Both the position numbers and the translations under genes were made by a program. A stretch of DNA of 48,363 nucleotides, from NCBI GenBank assembly GCA_031553655.1, contig JAVBLG010000079.1:1-48363 (forward strand), in the 5' to 3' direction. The stretch is from JAVBLG01 sp031553655. GTDB lineage: Bacteria; Desulfobacterota; Desulfovibrionia; Desulfovibrionales; Desulfovibrionaceae. Numbering within the stretch: the first letter of the stretch is position 1; every line of letters begins with the position of its first letter. Below the pieces are notes generated by a model. That model saw only the letters and a list, made by a program, of their open reading frames with translations, had not been told where the DNA came from and did not search any database. This document shows positions 15,411 to 23,572 of this stretch, piece after piece.

Positions 15411-16586
15411 TTACAATTCAGGGGGCAAGCCCTTCAACTCCGCCCAACTAAAGACGGGGCCGTCAACGCATATATACTTGGACCCCAAGTTGCAGCGGCC
15501 GCAGATGCCTATGCCGCATTTCATGCGCCGCTCCAGGGTGGTTATAATCTGCTCATCGGGGAAGTTCAGTTTTTTCAGAGCTTCCACGGTAAATTTAATC
15601 ATGATCGGCGGCCCGCAGAGCACTGCCACGCAGTTTTCGGGCTTGGGATTTATTTCCAACAGGATATTGGGAATCAGCCCCACGCGGTATTCCCAGCCGT
15701 CAAAGGGCTGGTCAATGGTAAGGGTGGTGGCCAGGTCCTTGTGGCGCAGCCAGCCGTCGAGCTCGTAACTGTAAGCCATGTCGCGTGGGGTTCTGGCCCC
15801 ATAGAGCAGGCTTATTTTACCGTAATCCTTCTTGTGCTCCAGAAGGTGCAGCATGATGGTGCGAATGGGGGCCATGCCTATGCCGCCGCCCACAAAGAAT
15901 ATATCTTTGCCCTTCCAGGCTTCGGCCGGGAAGGAGTTTCCGAGGGGGGCGCGCACGCCCACCTTGTCGCCGGCGGATAGTTTGTGGATGGCGGCGGTTA
16001 CTTCCCCGGCCTTCATAACAGAGAATTGCAAATAATCCTTCTGATGGGGCGGGGAATTAATCACAAAGGTGGCCTCCCCAACGCCGAAGACAGAGAGCTG
16101 GCCCACCTGCCCCGGTTCAAAATGGAAAGAACGCATTACTTCGGCGTCATCCAGGACCACGCGCAAAGTTTTGATCATGGGGGTTTCCAGGATCACTTCC
16201 ATTACAGTGGCCACGTAAGGCAGGTAAGGATTGCGCTTTTCCGCCGCGCTCGAGGGAATGTCCGCCACAGTGGCCAAAGTCTTGGCGGCCTGTGCCATTG
16301 GGGGAGCGGCTTTTTCAGCCACGGCCGGAGCGGCAGCCTTTTCGGCCACAGCCGGGGCGGCAGCTTTTTCAGCCACGGCCGGAGCGGCAGCTTTCTCGGC
16401 CACAGCGGGCGGAGCCGCTTTTACCGCTTTAGCCGGGGCGGCAGCCTTTTCCGCAACAACGGGCGGAGCGGCTTTTTCAACTTCTTGCGGAGGCGCGGCC
16501 TTTTGCGCTTTCACCGGGGCGGAGGCTTTTTCTGCTGCGGCCGGAGCGGCGGTTTTGCTTCCGCCTTTGGTCTTTTTGGCGCTCAT
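15411..16586 (-). CDS. flxA: FlxA, FAD/NAD(P)H oxidoreductase subunit
   Basis: Protein of 391 residues that should oxidise NADH or feed electrons to it at the end of the Flx-Hdr complex. The core (about 120-391) has the ferredoxin reductase/PyrK layout: an FAD-binding barrel, an NAD-binding domain (FVGGGIGMAPIRTIMLHLLE) and a C-terminal [2Fe-2S] site, C357-x4-C362-x2-C365-x7-C373 (CGIGICGRC). Residues 1-115 are an unusual Ala/Lys/Pro/Glu-rich extension with near-identical nine-residue units AEKAAAPAV, encoded by 27-bp repeats at about 16303-16410. ATG 16586 follows the flxB stop by three bases. This is the last gene of the operon. The HydG-type sulfhydrogenase subunit is the closest alternative name. 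Confidence 0.88.
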   Translation of the reverse strand: MSAKKTKGGSKTAAPAAAEKASAPVKAQKAAPPQEVEKAAPPVVAEKAAAPAKAVKAAPPAVAEKAAAPAVAEKAAAPAVAEKAAAPAVAEKAAPPMAQAAKTLATVADIPSSAAEKRNPYLPYVATVMEVILETPMIKTLRVVLDDAEVMRSFHFEPGQVGQLSVFGVGEATFVINSPPHQKDYLQFSVMKAGEVTAAIHKLSAGDKVGVRAPLGNSFPAEAWKGKDIFFVGGGIGMAPIRTIMLHLLEHKKDYGKISLLYGARTPRDMAYSYELDGWLRHKDLATTLTIDQPFDGWEYRVGLIPNILLEINPKPENCVAVLCGPPIMIKFTVEALKKLNFPDEQIITTLERRMKCGIGICGRCNLGSKYICVDGPVFSWAELKGLPPEL

Positions 16587-16589
16587 AAA

Positions 16590-17645
16590 TTATTCTCCCT
16601 CTTGGCGCGGCTTCATGGCTGCCAGAACCATGGCCCTGATGTCCACATGCACGGGGCAACCGGCTATGCAGCGGCCGCAGCCGCTACAGGAAAAAGCCCC
16701 TTCCCACACGGAAGGATAGAAACTGAATTTGTGTGAAACGCGGTTGCGCATACGATTGGCCTTAAGGCCGCGCGGGTTATGGCCGCTGGCCTCACGAGTG
16801 AATTGCGACCCCATGCAGGTGTCCCACGAGCGCATGCGTCGACCGGGGATGTCGCCCAGTCCTTCGCCTTCATCGGTAATGGTGAAGCAATAGCAGGTGG
16901 GGCAGAAATAAGTACAGGCCCCGCAGCCCAGGCAATGAGCGGTAGTTTTCTGCCAGAATTCATTATCGGTGAAGCGGGCCGCGATCAGCTCTCCGGCCTT
17001 GCCCAGGTCAGGCGCTTCGGGCATGGAATTGCGCCCGGACTCGCGTTTGGCCAGGGCTTCAGCTTCCTTGTCCTTGCCGTCGGCCAGATTGGCGGCCTTC
17101 AACAGAGCCTCGCCCTTGGCGCTGACGGCTTCAAGCCAGAACCCGTCTTCCACGGCGGTGAACAGAATATCCGAGCCTGTGGGGCTGTCGGGTCCGCCGC
17201 CGGTCCAATTGCAGAAGCAGGTGGCGCAACCGGCGTCGCAGCTTTGGGTAATGACCGTCAGATTGGCGCGACGGGCCGCATAATAGGGATCTTTGTGCGG
17301 ACCGCGCAAATAGGGCCGGTCAAGCACGGCAAAACCGGCGGCGTCGCAGGGGCGGCAGCCGAATACAACTGTAGGTGAAGCGTCCTTGTGATCTTCAAGG
17401 CGCAGGCTCACATGACCGGGATTCTCCGGGTCTTTGGCCCGACTGTAGCTGACCAGGGTTTCGCACTGCGGCAGTGCAACGGATTTAGGCGAAACCGTGG
17501 ACCTTTTCAGTTCCGGTACAGTGCCTTCGGCGTAGGGGGCGAAAACAATCGCCTTGCCCTGTCGCACGGGCACCGTCACGCGGGCGTTTTTGGCAAGCAG
17601 AGCCAGGAAACCGTTCAAATCTTTCCGGGGCAGGTATGCGTTCAT
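16590..17645 (-). CDS. flxB: FlxB, iron-sulfur subunit
   Basis: Cytoplasmic protein of 351 residues of the HydB/FlxB type that carries electrons between FlxA and the rest of the complex. Two ferredoxin-like motifs lie in the C-terminal half: CLGCGACTYFCP (238-249) and CSGCGRCIAGCP (320-331), each followed by extra cysteines. Further cysteines at 97-100 (CRPC) and 136-145 (CDAGCATCFC) may bind another cluster. Its ATG overlaps the stop of the upstream fused gene (ATGA), a sign of coupled translation and fixed stoichiometry. Confidence 0.88.
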   Translation of the reverse strand: MNAYLPRKDLNGFLALLAKNARVTVPVRQGKAIVFAPYAEGTVPELKRSTVSPKSVALPQCETLVSYSRAKDPENPGHVSLRLEDHKDASPTVVFGCRPCDAAGFAVLDRPYLRGPHKDPYYAARRANLTVITQSCDAGCATCFCNWTGGGPDSPTGSDILFTAVEDGFWLEAVSAKGEALLKAANLADGKDKEAEALAKRESGRNSMPEAPDLGKAGELIAARFTDNEFWQKTTAHCLGCGACTYFCPTCYCFTITDEGEGLGDIPGRRMRSWDTCMGSQFTREASGHNPRGLKANRMRNRVSHKFSFYPSVWEGAFSCSGCGRCIAGCPVHVDIRAMVLAAMKPRQEGE

Positions 17646-19093
17646 TTCCAGGCCCTCTCATGAATGTTCTTTTCTTCCACTTCATAGCCCAGCAGCGGAG
17701 GCAGGGCTTCGGGGTCTTTGCCCGGTCTGTAGCCGTCGAACAGCTTGGCCACGGCCCGGCTGATCTGCTGACGCAGGGCCAAAATAGGAATGGACACGGG
17801 GCAGGCCCGCTGGCATTCACCGCATTCGGTGCAGCGCCCGGCCAGATGCATGCTGTGGATAAGCTGGAAGAACAGCTTTTCCTTAACCGTGTCTTCCTGG
17901 GTCATCCAGTGCGGATCGCGCGATTCGGATACGCAGAAGTCGCGGCAAACGCACATGGGGCAAGCATTGCGGCAGGCATAGCAACGTATGCAACGCTCCA
18001 TGTGCCCACGCCAGAAAGAGCGACGCTCGGCCAGGCTCATAGAATCAAGCAATTCTAATTCTTTATATCTTGGAGGTTGAGCTTCCACGGTTTTGGCCTC
18101 ACCAAAGCTCATATCCGCCAGATTAGGAATGCCGCCGGGGCAGGAGCAGCATTTGCCCTGGGCGTAGTCAGCCATGGCAAAGACGTGTTCCTTACCGTCG
18201 GCGCTGATCACAACGCTGTTCTTGTCTTCCTTCACCCAGTCGATAACCTGGTATTCCCCAAGCTCCTCGTTCACGCGCTTCATGTCCAGAGTGCCCATGC
18301 AAGGCAGGGCGAAAACGGTAATGTCGTCGCGGTTGATGAGTTTTTCCTGCATAAGCTCGGTTATGGAGCGGGCATCGCAGCCTTTTACCACCACACCGAC
18401 CTTTTTCCCCTTGAACGAAGGTAGATACATGGCCAGATTCTGCACACTGAAAGGGCCGAAAACGAGCTGATCCACATCCTCGGGCGTATACATGAAATGC
18501 GGCGCGGCATGGGCAACGTCATAGCCCTGCTTCCAACCGATGACAAAATCCAGCTGCGGCAGTTTTTCCTTTACGGCCGCTTTCAGGCTGTCCAGGTTGG
18601 CGGAATCCTGGGCGGGAGCGAGCTCGCGCAGCGGAGTAAGGGCGGTTTCGGCCAAGCGCAGAAGCGGCTCGGCGTCTTCAATTTGCGGCGCCGGTCCAAG
18701 GGCATGGATACGATTGGTGAAAATGGTCACCACATCGCGCCACTTCTGCCCTTCGGAAGCGGAAACCCAGGTGTATTCAAAACGGTTGCCGTCAATGCCC
18801 AACACCGGCAAGAACTCTTTCAGCACTTCCAAACGCCTGCGGGCGTAAAAATTGCCCGCGGAGTAATGGCAGTCGCGGGGATGGCAGCCGGAAACCAGCA
18901 CGCCGTCGGCCCCGTTGAGCAGGGCGCGCACCACAAAAAGAGGGTCCACGCGTCCGGAACAGGGAACTTTTATGATTCGCAGATCCGTGGGCTGCCCGGC
19001 CCTGGCCACCCCGGCGGTATCCGCGCCGCCATAGGAACACCAGTTGCAGAGGAAACCCACTATCCTCAATTCTTTACCTTTCAGCACCGGCAT
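17642..19093 (-). CDS. Fused FlxD-FlxC: MvhD-type and ferredoxin-type subunit
   Basis: Protein of 483 residues joining two functions. Residues 8-125 are an MvhD/FlxD domain (VGFLCNWCSYGGADTAG, and CHPRDCHYSAGN), the small [2Fe-2S] protein that hands electrons to HdrA. Residues 160-483 are a FlxC-like subunit: an FrhB-type segment (VVVKGCDARSITELMQEK), then CIRCYACRNACPMC and CTECGECQRACPVSIP for two [4Fe-4S] clusters. In the described Desulfovibrio flxABCD-hdrABC set these are two proteins. The ATG at 19093 is chosen because GGAGG lies 10 bases upstream and the MvhD domain starts at once; an earlier start at 19192 lies deep inside hdrA. It overlaps hdrA by 13 bases and flxB by 4. Confidence 0.85.
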   Translation of the reverse strand: MPVLKGKELRIVGFLCNWCSYGGADTAGVARAGQPTDLRIIKVPCSGRVDPLFVVRALLNGADGVLVSGCHPRDCHYSAGNFYARRRLEVLKEFLPVLGIDGNRFEYTWVSASEGQKWRDVVTIFTNRIHALGPAPQIEDAEPLLRLAETALTPLRELAPAQDSANLDSLKAAVKEKLPQLDFVIGWKQGYDVAHAAPHFMYTPEDVDQLVFGPFSVQNLAMYLPSFKGKKVGVVVKGCDARSITELMQEKLINRDDITVFALPCMGTLDMKRVNEELGEYQVIDWVKEDKNSVVISADGKEHVFAMADYAQGKCCSCPGGIPNLADMSFGEAKTVEAQPPRYKELELLDSMSLAERRSFWRGHMERCIRCYACRNACPMCVCRDFCVSESRDPHWMTQEDTVKEKLFFQLIHSMHLAGRCTECGECQRACPVSIPILALRQQISRAVAKLFDGYRPGKDPEALPPLLGYEVEEKNIHERAWK

Positions 19094-21042
19094 AGGGCAT
19101 TTACCTCCGCGAGAATCTGATTGTCGGTGAAGTGCGAAAGCTGTATGGCCCCCTGCGGGCAGGTGGCGGTGCACAGCCCGCAGCCCTGACATACGGTTTC
19201 AATAACTTCAGCCTTGGTTTCGCCGCGCACATTGGCTTCCTTTATGGCTCCGAAGGGGCAGGTGACAATGCACTTACCGCAGCCCACGCAGCGGCGGATG
19301 TCCACCGAAGCGATCTGGGGGTCACTGCTCAAAGTATCCTTGGAGAGCATGGACAGCGCCTTGGCTGCCGCCGCCGAGCCTTGGGACACCGAAGATGGAA
19401 TGTCCTTGAGCCCCTGGCAGGAGCCAGCCAGAAACACCCCGGCGGTGTTTGTTTCCACCGGGCGCAGCTTGGGATGGCTTTCCACAAAGAAGCCGTAACC
19501 GTCATAGGAAATACGCAATTTTTCGGCCAGATGGGGCGCGCCCTTGGACGATTCGCCGCCTACGGCCAGCACAACAAGATCGGCATTGATCTCCACCGGC
19601 TGACCGAGCAGAGTATCGACCCCGCGCACCACATAACTCCCATTGCCGTCGGGATAAACTGAAGAAACGCGGCCCCTTATGTATTCGGTGCCATATTCCT
19701 CAACGGCCCGGCGGGTGAATTCGTCATACATCTTGCCCGGAGCGCGTATGTCCATATAGAACACATAGGACTTGGAATCCGGAATGTGATCCTTGGTAAG
19801 AATGGCCTGCTTGGCCGTGTACATACAGCAGAAACCCGAGCAGTAGGGGCGATTGACGCTTTTGTCGCGCGAGCCCACACACTGGATAAAGACCACCTTT
19901 TTGGGTTCCCTACCGTCCGAAGGCCGTTTTATATGCCCTTCAGTAGGGCCGGAAGCGGAAAGCAGGCGCTCATATTGCAAGCCGGTGATAATATCGGGAT
20001 AGCGGCCGCCGCCATACTCCTGGTATACGGTCCAGTCCATGAGATCATAGCCGGTGGCGGCCACAATAGCTCCCACTTCCTCGGTTACGATTTCATCGGT
20101 CATTTCATAGTTAATAGCCCCGGTGGGACAAATCTTGGCGCAAACCCCGCACTTGCCCTTTATAAATTGGCGGCAGTGGGCGGCGTTGATTACCGCGCGC
20201 TTGGGTATGGCCTGGGGAAAGGCTATGTTGATGGCCGTAGTGTTTCCAGTGAATTCATTGAAAGCGTCCGGGGTTTTCTTGCTGGGGCATTTTTCCAGAC
20301 AGGAACCGCAGCCGGTGCACTTGGACCAGTCCACATAGGTGGCCCGTTTACGGATTTTTACGGTGAACTTGCCCACATAGCCGCTTATTTCCTCAATTTC
20401 GGAATAGGCGTACAGGTCAATCAGTGGATGCTGGGCCACATCGACCATTTTGGGGCCGAGAATGCAACTTGAGCAGTCCACAGTGGGAAAGGTCTTGTCC
20501 AGTTTGGCCATCTTGCCGCCAATGGTGGCTTCGCGCTCCACCATGACCACAGGCAGTCCGCCGTCGGCGCAGTCGAGCGCGGCCTGAATACCGGCCACCC
20601 CGCCGCCGATGACCAACACCTTCTTGGTAACCGGGAAAGACTTGGCCGTAAGCGGATTGTTGCGGCGCAACTTTTCCACGGCCATCAGCACCAGCTCGGC
20701 GGCCTTATTGGTGTTGGCTTCCGTATCTTTGCCGATCCATGAGACATGCTCGCGGATATTGGCCATTTCAAACATGTAGCGGTTCAACCCGGCCCGCTCC
20801 ACCGTGCGCCTGAAAGTGGGCTCGTGCATGCGCGGGCTGCACGAAGCCACGACCACGCCGTCGAGATTGTGGTCGGCTATATTTTTTTCAATGGCGGCCT
20901 GCCCAGGTTCGGCACAGGCGTACATAATGTCTTCGGAATATACAACGTCGGGATAGGCCATGGCCTGTTTGGCCACGGCCGCGCAGTCAACGGTGGCGGC
21001 GATATTGCTGCCGCAGTGACAGATGAATACGCCTATTCTCAT
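19081..21042 (-). CDS. hdrA: HdrA, FAD- and [4Fe-4S]-containing heterodisulfide reductase subunit
   Basis: Protein of 653 residues, the flavin subunit proposed to bifurcate electrons between ferredoxin and a disulfide. Features are an N-terminal Cys-rich stretch (CHCGSNIA, CAEPGQ), the FAD-binding GGGVAG at 146-151, and four [4Fe-4S] motifs: CTGCGSCLEKCP (242-253), CGVCAKICP (298-306), CVGCGKCIVTCP (585-596) and CQGCGLCTATCP (619-630). The length matches HdrA of methanogens and Desulfovibrio. The ATG at 21042 overlaps the hdrB stop (ATGA) and has GGAGG 8 bases upstream. With HdrB and HdrC it should reduce a disulfide such as the DsrC trisulfide, as suggested for Desulfovibrio; that substrate is an inference. 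Confidence 0.95.
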   Translation of the reverse strand: MRIGVFICHCGSNIAATVDCAAVAKQAMAYPDVVYSEDIMYACAEPGQAAIEKNIADHNLDGVVVASCSPRMHEPTFRRTVERAGLNRYMFEMANIREHVSWIGKDTEANTNKAAELVLMAVEKLRRNNPLTAKSFPVTKKVLVIGGGVAGIQAALDCADGGLPVVMVEREATIGGKMAKLDKTFPTVDCSSCILGPKMVDVAQHPLIDLYAYSEIEEISGYVGKFTVKIRKRATYVDWSKCTGCGSCLEKCPSKKTPDAFNEFTGNTTAINIAFPQAIPKRAVINAAHCRQFIKGKCGVCAKICPTGAINYEMTDEIVTEEVGAIVAATGYDLMDWTVYQEYGGGRYPDIITGLQYERLLSASGPTEGHIKRPSDGREPKKVVFIQCVGSRDKSVNRPYCSGFCCMYTAKQAILTKDHIPDSKSYVFYMDIRAPGKMYDEFTRRAVEEYGTEYIRGRVSSVYPDGNGSYVVRGVDTLLGQPVEINADLVVLAVGGESSKGAPHLAEKLRISYDGYGFFVESHPKLRPVETNTAGVFLAGSCQGLKDIPSSVSQGSAAAAKALSMLSKDTLSSDPQIASVDIRRCVGCGKCIVTCPFGAIKEANVRGETKAEVIETVCQGCGLCTATCPQGAIQLSHFTDNQILAEVNALCRC

Positions 21043-21941
21043 GATTTAACCTCCGCCGCCTTTTCCAGTTTGGCCTTCTTGAGTTTTTCCAGCAGAGGGT
21101 CGGCGCTGACGCACAGTTTTTCCAGGCCCAACTCGGACGGTTTCTGACCAAAAGCCAGACCCATCAGCTGGGTGAAGTAAAGTACAGGCAAATTGAACTT
21201 CATGCCCAGCGCCTTTTCGGCCTGCTTCTGCCGCAAATCAAGGTTCATCTGACAGAGCGGACAGGCCACCACAACGGCGTCGGCTTTGAAATTTTTGGCG
21301 AATTGCAAGATTCGCCCCGAAAGCCTGGCGGTCATTTCTCTTTCGGGAATGCCGAAAGAAGCGCCGCAGCACTCGGTTTTCACCGGAAAATCAATCACAT
21401 CGGCTCCGAGCGCCCGCAGGATGTCTTCCATCATGGTGGGATTTTCGGGGTCGCCAAAGTTCATGACTTCCGGGGGGCGGCTCATCAGGCAACCATAATA
21501 GGGGGCCAGGCGCAGACCTTCAAGCTTCGAACCGGCACGGCGAGCTATGCCTTCAAGGCCAATATTGTCCACCAGAGCCTGCATTACCGAAAAAGTCGGC
21601 GGCAGCTTTGCGGCGCAAGGTTCGTCCAGAAGCTCATCCACACTTGCTTTGAATTCCGCATCTTCCAGATTGTGCGCGGCATGGCGCAGATTGGAAAGAC
21701 AAGACGGACAGGGGGTAAGCAGCGCTTCGGCCCCCTGTTTTGCCGCCAAATGCAGATTGCGCGCCGAAAGCGCGGCGGAAAGTTCGGTGCTCACAGCGTG
21801 GGCCGGGGTGGAACCGCAGCAGTTCCAGCCTGTTATCTCGACCAGTTGCACACCTAGGGCTGAACATACCGATTTGGTGGATTTTTCATAGTCGGCCGAA
21901 GTGCCCAGGGCCGAACATCCGGGGTAATAGGCCATTTTCAT
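21039..21941 (-). CDS. hdrB: HdrB, catalytic heterodisulfide reductase subunit
   Basis: Protein of 300 residues with two CCG domains, the sites of the two noncubane [4Fe-4S] clusters that cleave disulfides. Domain 1 includes YYPGCSALG, WNCCGSTPAH and CPSC; domain 2 includes YYGCLMSRPP, TECCGASFGIPE and CPLCQMN. All key cysteines are present. The ATG at 21941 has GGAGG 10 bases upstream; an in-frame start at 21965 is less likely. It overlaps the end of hdrC by four bases and hdrA by four, so the three are translationally linked. Confidence 0.95.
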   Translation of the reverse strand: MKMAYYPGCSALGTSADYEKSTKSVCSALGVQLVEITGWNCCGSTPAHAVSTELSAALSARNLHLAAKQGAEALLTPCPSCLSNLRHAAHNLEDAEFKASVDELLDEPCAAKLPPTFSVMQALVDNIGLEGIARRAGSKLEGLRLAPYYGCLMSRPPEVMNFGDPENPTMMEDILRALGADVIDFPVKTECCGASFGIPEREMTARLSGRILQFAKNFKADAVVVACPLCQMNLDLRQKQAEKALGMKFNLPVLYFTQLMGLAFGQKPSELGLEKLCVSADPLLEKLKKAKLEKAAEVKS

Positions 21942-22522
21942 TGTTTGTCGGCCTCCTTGGCGCATCTGGCCTTGTAGCGTTCAAAAATGCGGCTCACGGC
22001 TTCGGCTCCGTCGTCCCCCTTTATCGTATGGGGAATAAAGGGAAGTTTTTGCTTTTTAAGGGCTTCGGGGGCCAGGTCAACGTCCGTCCACAATCTGCCG
22101 GAACGCAGCATGAACAGGGCCATCGTGCCAATTTCATAGGCGCGGCCAAGATGTCTGACCGTTTCCAGAAAGGATAGCCAGAACTTGTCCACCTTGGGCA
22201 CGGTAAAGCGTTTTTCGCGGCGGGCCATGTGGCGCAGGCTTTCCATAACCGCTGCCACATCAATGGAATTGGGGCAACGCAGGGAACAGGTGGAGCAGGA
22301 CAGGCACATCCAGATGGATTTTGAGCCAAGAACCTGCTCTTTCAATCCCAGCTGCACACCGCGCATAAGCTGATGCGCCTGAAGATCGTAAGCCATGGCT
22401 GCCGGGCAGCCGGCGGTGCAATTGCCGCATTGATAGCAGTTGAGAACATTTTGGCCGCTGTCTTTCTCCACTTCGCGGATAAAGGAAGCGTCGCCTTCTT
22501 TAGCGATTTTTATTGCATCCAT
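21938..22522 (-). CDS. hdrC: HdrC, ferredoxin-type heterodisulfide reductase subunit
   Basis: Protein of 194 residues that passes electrons from HdrA to HdrB. Two [4Fe-4S] motifs are complete: C29-x2-C32-x2-C35-x3-C39 (CYQCGNCTAGCP) and C73-x2-C76-x2-C79-x3-C83 (CLSCSTCSLRCP). No membrane helix is present, so this is the soluble Hdr type and not HdrDE. The ATG at 22522 has GAGAG about 7 bases upstream. It is the first subunit gene of the operon, 48 bp after an exported protein gene in the same direction. Confidence 0.93.
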   Translation of the reverse strand: MDAIKIAKEGDASFIREVEKDSGQNVLNCYQCGNCTAGCPAAMAYDLQAHQLMRGVQLGLKEQVLGSKSIWMCLSCSTCSLRCPNSIDVAAVMESLRHMARREKRFTVPKVDKFWLSFLETVRHLGRAYEIGTMALFMLRSGRLWTDVDLAPEALKKQKLPFIPHTIKGDDGAEAVSRIFERYKARCAKEADKQ

Positions 22523-22570
22523 TCGGGCTCTCGCAGTTTTAGATTGAATGGTGATAAAAACGGCGCACGG

Positions 22571-23230
22571 CTATCTCGCGGAAGAAGCCTCCTTCCTGAT
22601 CTGCCGGGAAAGCTGATCAAGATTGGCTATGCGCTCCACGATCCAGCCGTCGGCCGATTTGCGCAGAACAAGGGTTACGGGATAATTGTACCCGCTTTCA
22701 TGATCATAAACATTGACCGGCAGACTCACAAGCCCCTCGGCCAGGGACGAAGACGGGCCTTTTATGGTAATCTGTTTGCGCCCCATGGAAGCGTCGGAAA
22801 AAAGCGGAGCCAAAAAGCCGCCAGGGCGGGTCTGGGCCGCCGGAGTCTTGCCGGCGAAAGCCCCGGATCGCACGCCGTAAAGTACAAATTCCTTGGTTTC
22901 CGAGGTAAACAGACCCACCATGCGCTCACGGGCCTCGCGGCTTTCGCCTATGGATGAAAAAACCAGAGCCATAGCCGGGGGCATGGCCGCCGCATTTTCC
23001 GGTTTTTTGGACTCGCGCACCATAAAATCAACGGCGTCGCGCATTATTGAGGCAAAATCAAGCTGAGCCGCGAAAAGATCCGGATCAGAATTATCTATGC
23101 CAAGCTGCATGTTCAGCGCCACATGCTGCGGCGTGGCCCCGCCGCAAAACCCAGCGGACGGAAAAAACAGAATCAGGGCAAGCCCTGCAATGGCGCGAGA
23201 GAAAAACGCCCGCGCTTTTTGTATATTCAT
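22571..23230 (-). CDS. Exported protein of unknown function
   Basis: Protein of 219 residues with a signal peptide (FFSRAIAGLALILFFPSAGF) and a soluble domain, probably periplasmic. Residues 35-120 are helical; the C-terminal half (QITIKGPSSSLAEGLVSLPV) looks like beta strands ending in LVLRKSADGWIVERIANLDQ, which resembles small NTF2-like or DUF2939-type domains. I cannot assign a function. The ATG at 23230 is preferred for the signal peptide; a GTG at 23245 is in frame, and neither has a strong ribosome-binding site. It lies 48 bp upstream of hdrC in the same direction and may share its promoter. Confidence 0.72.
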   Translation of the reverse strand: MNIQKARAFFSRAIAGLALILFFPSAGFCGGATPQHVALNMQLGIDNSDPDLFAAQLDFASIMRDAVDFMVRESKKPENAAAMPPAMALVFSSIGESREARERMVGLFTSETKEFVLYGVRSGAFAGKTPAAQTRPGGFLAPLFSDASMGRKQITIKGPSSSLAEGLVSLPVNVYDHESGYNYPVTLVLRKSADGWIVERIANLDQLSRQIRKEASSAR

Positions 23231-23564
23231 TTGTTTAGTATACACGATAATCTTATCCCAGAATGTAGTCTATGCTACATCTGCTTATTGTTCTTTATTA
23301 TTTTTGATTGGCACATGGCTCCAAGCCCCGCCGCATCCGTGCAAAGCACGGCTTCCCAAAAAAGTTGTCGTACATCTTGAGCGAAGTACTTACCATTTTT
23401 CGGACGTCAATTGTCGATTATTTTAACAGCAGTACGACAACCATGCAACATTTTTTTGCACAGTTGTCGTACATCTTGTTTTTTGCAGGCGTAATCCTGC
23501 TCACCTGAGTATACGGCCAAAATACCTGAGGCTGGTTTATGCATTATAGTTTAAGACTGACGTC
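23231..23564. promoter_or_regulatory. Upstream region of the hdr-flx operon with repeated motifs
   Basis: No ORF is supported in this 334-bp gap between the 3' end of secF and the start of the exported protein gene. AGTTGTCGTACATCTTG occurs twice as an exact direct repeat, at 23363-23379 and 23462-23478, 99 bp apart, and the core GTTGTCGTAC occurs once inverted at 23432-23441. A perfect hairpin CCGTGC-AAA-GCACGG lies near 23336-23351. These may be binding sites controlling the operon; a small RNA is also possible. Confidence 0.45.
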
Positions 23565-23572
23565 TTAAACTA
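23547..23572 (-). terminator. Hairpin overlapping the secF stop codon
   Basis: TAGTTTAAGAC (23547-23557) and GTCTTAAACTA (23562-23572) form a perfect 11-bp stem with a four-base loop. The secF stop codon at 23565-23567 lies in one arm. There is no clear U-run, so it may protect the 3' end or end transcription only weakly. Confidence 0.5.

Noticed and set aside
15411..22522. Methanogen-type Hdr-Mvh hydrogenase operon
   Set aside because: There is no hydrogenase large or small subunit gene; the partner genes are FlxA- and FlxB-like flavin oxidoreductase subunits.
23363..23478. Possible minimal CRISPR or att site pair
   Set aside because: There are only two direct copies of 17 bp with a single 82-bp interval, and no integrase, cas gene or tRNA nearby.
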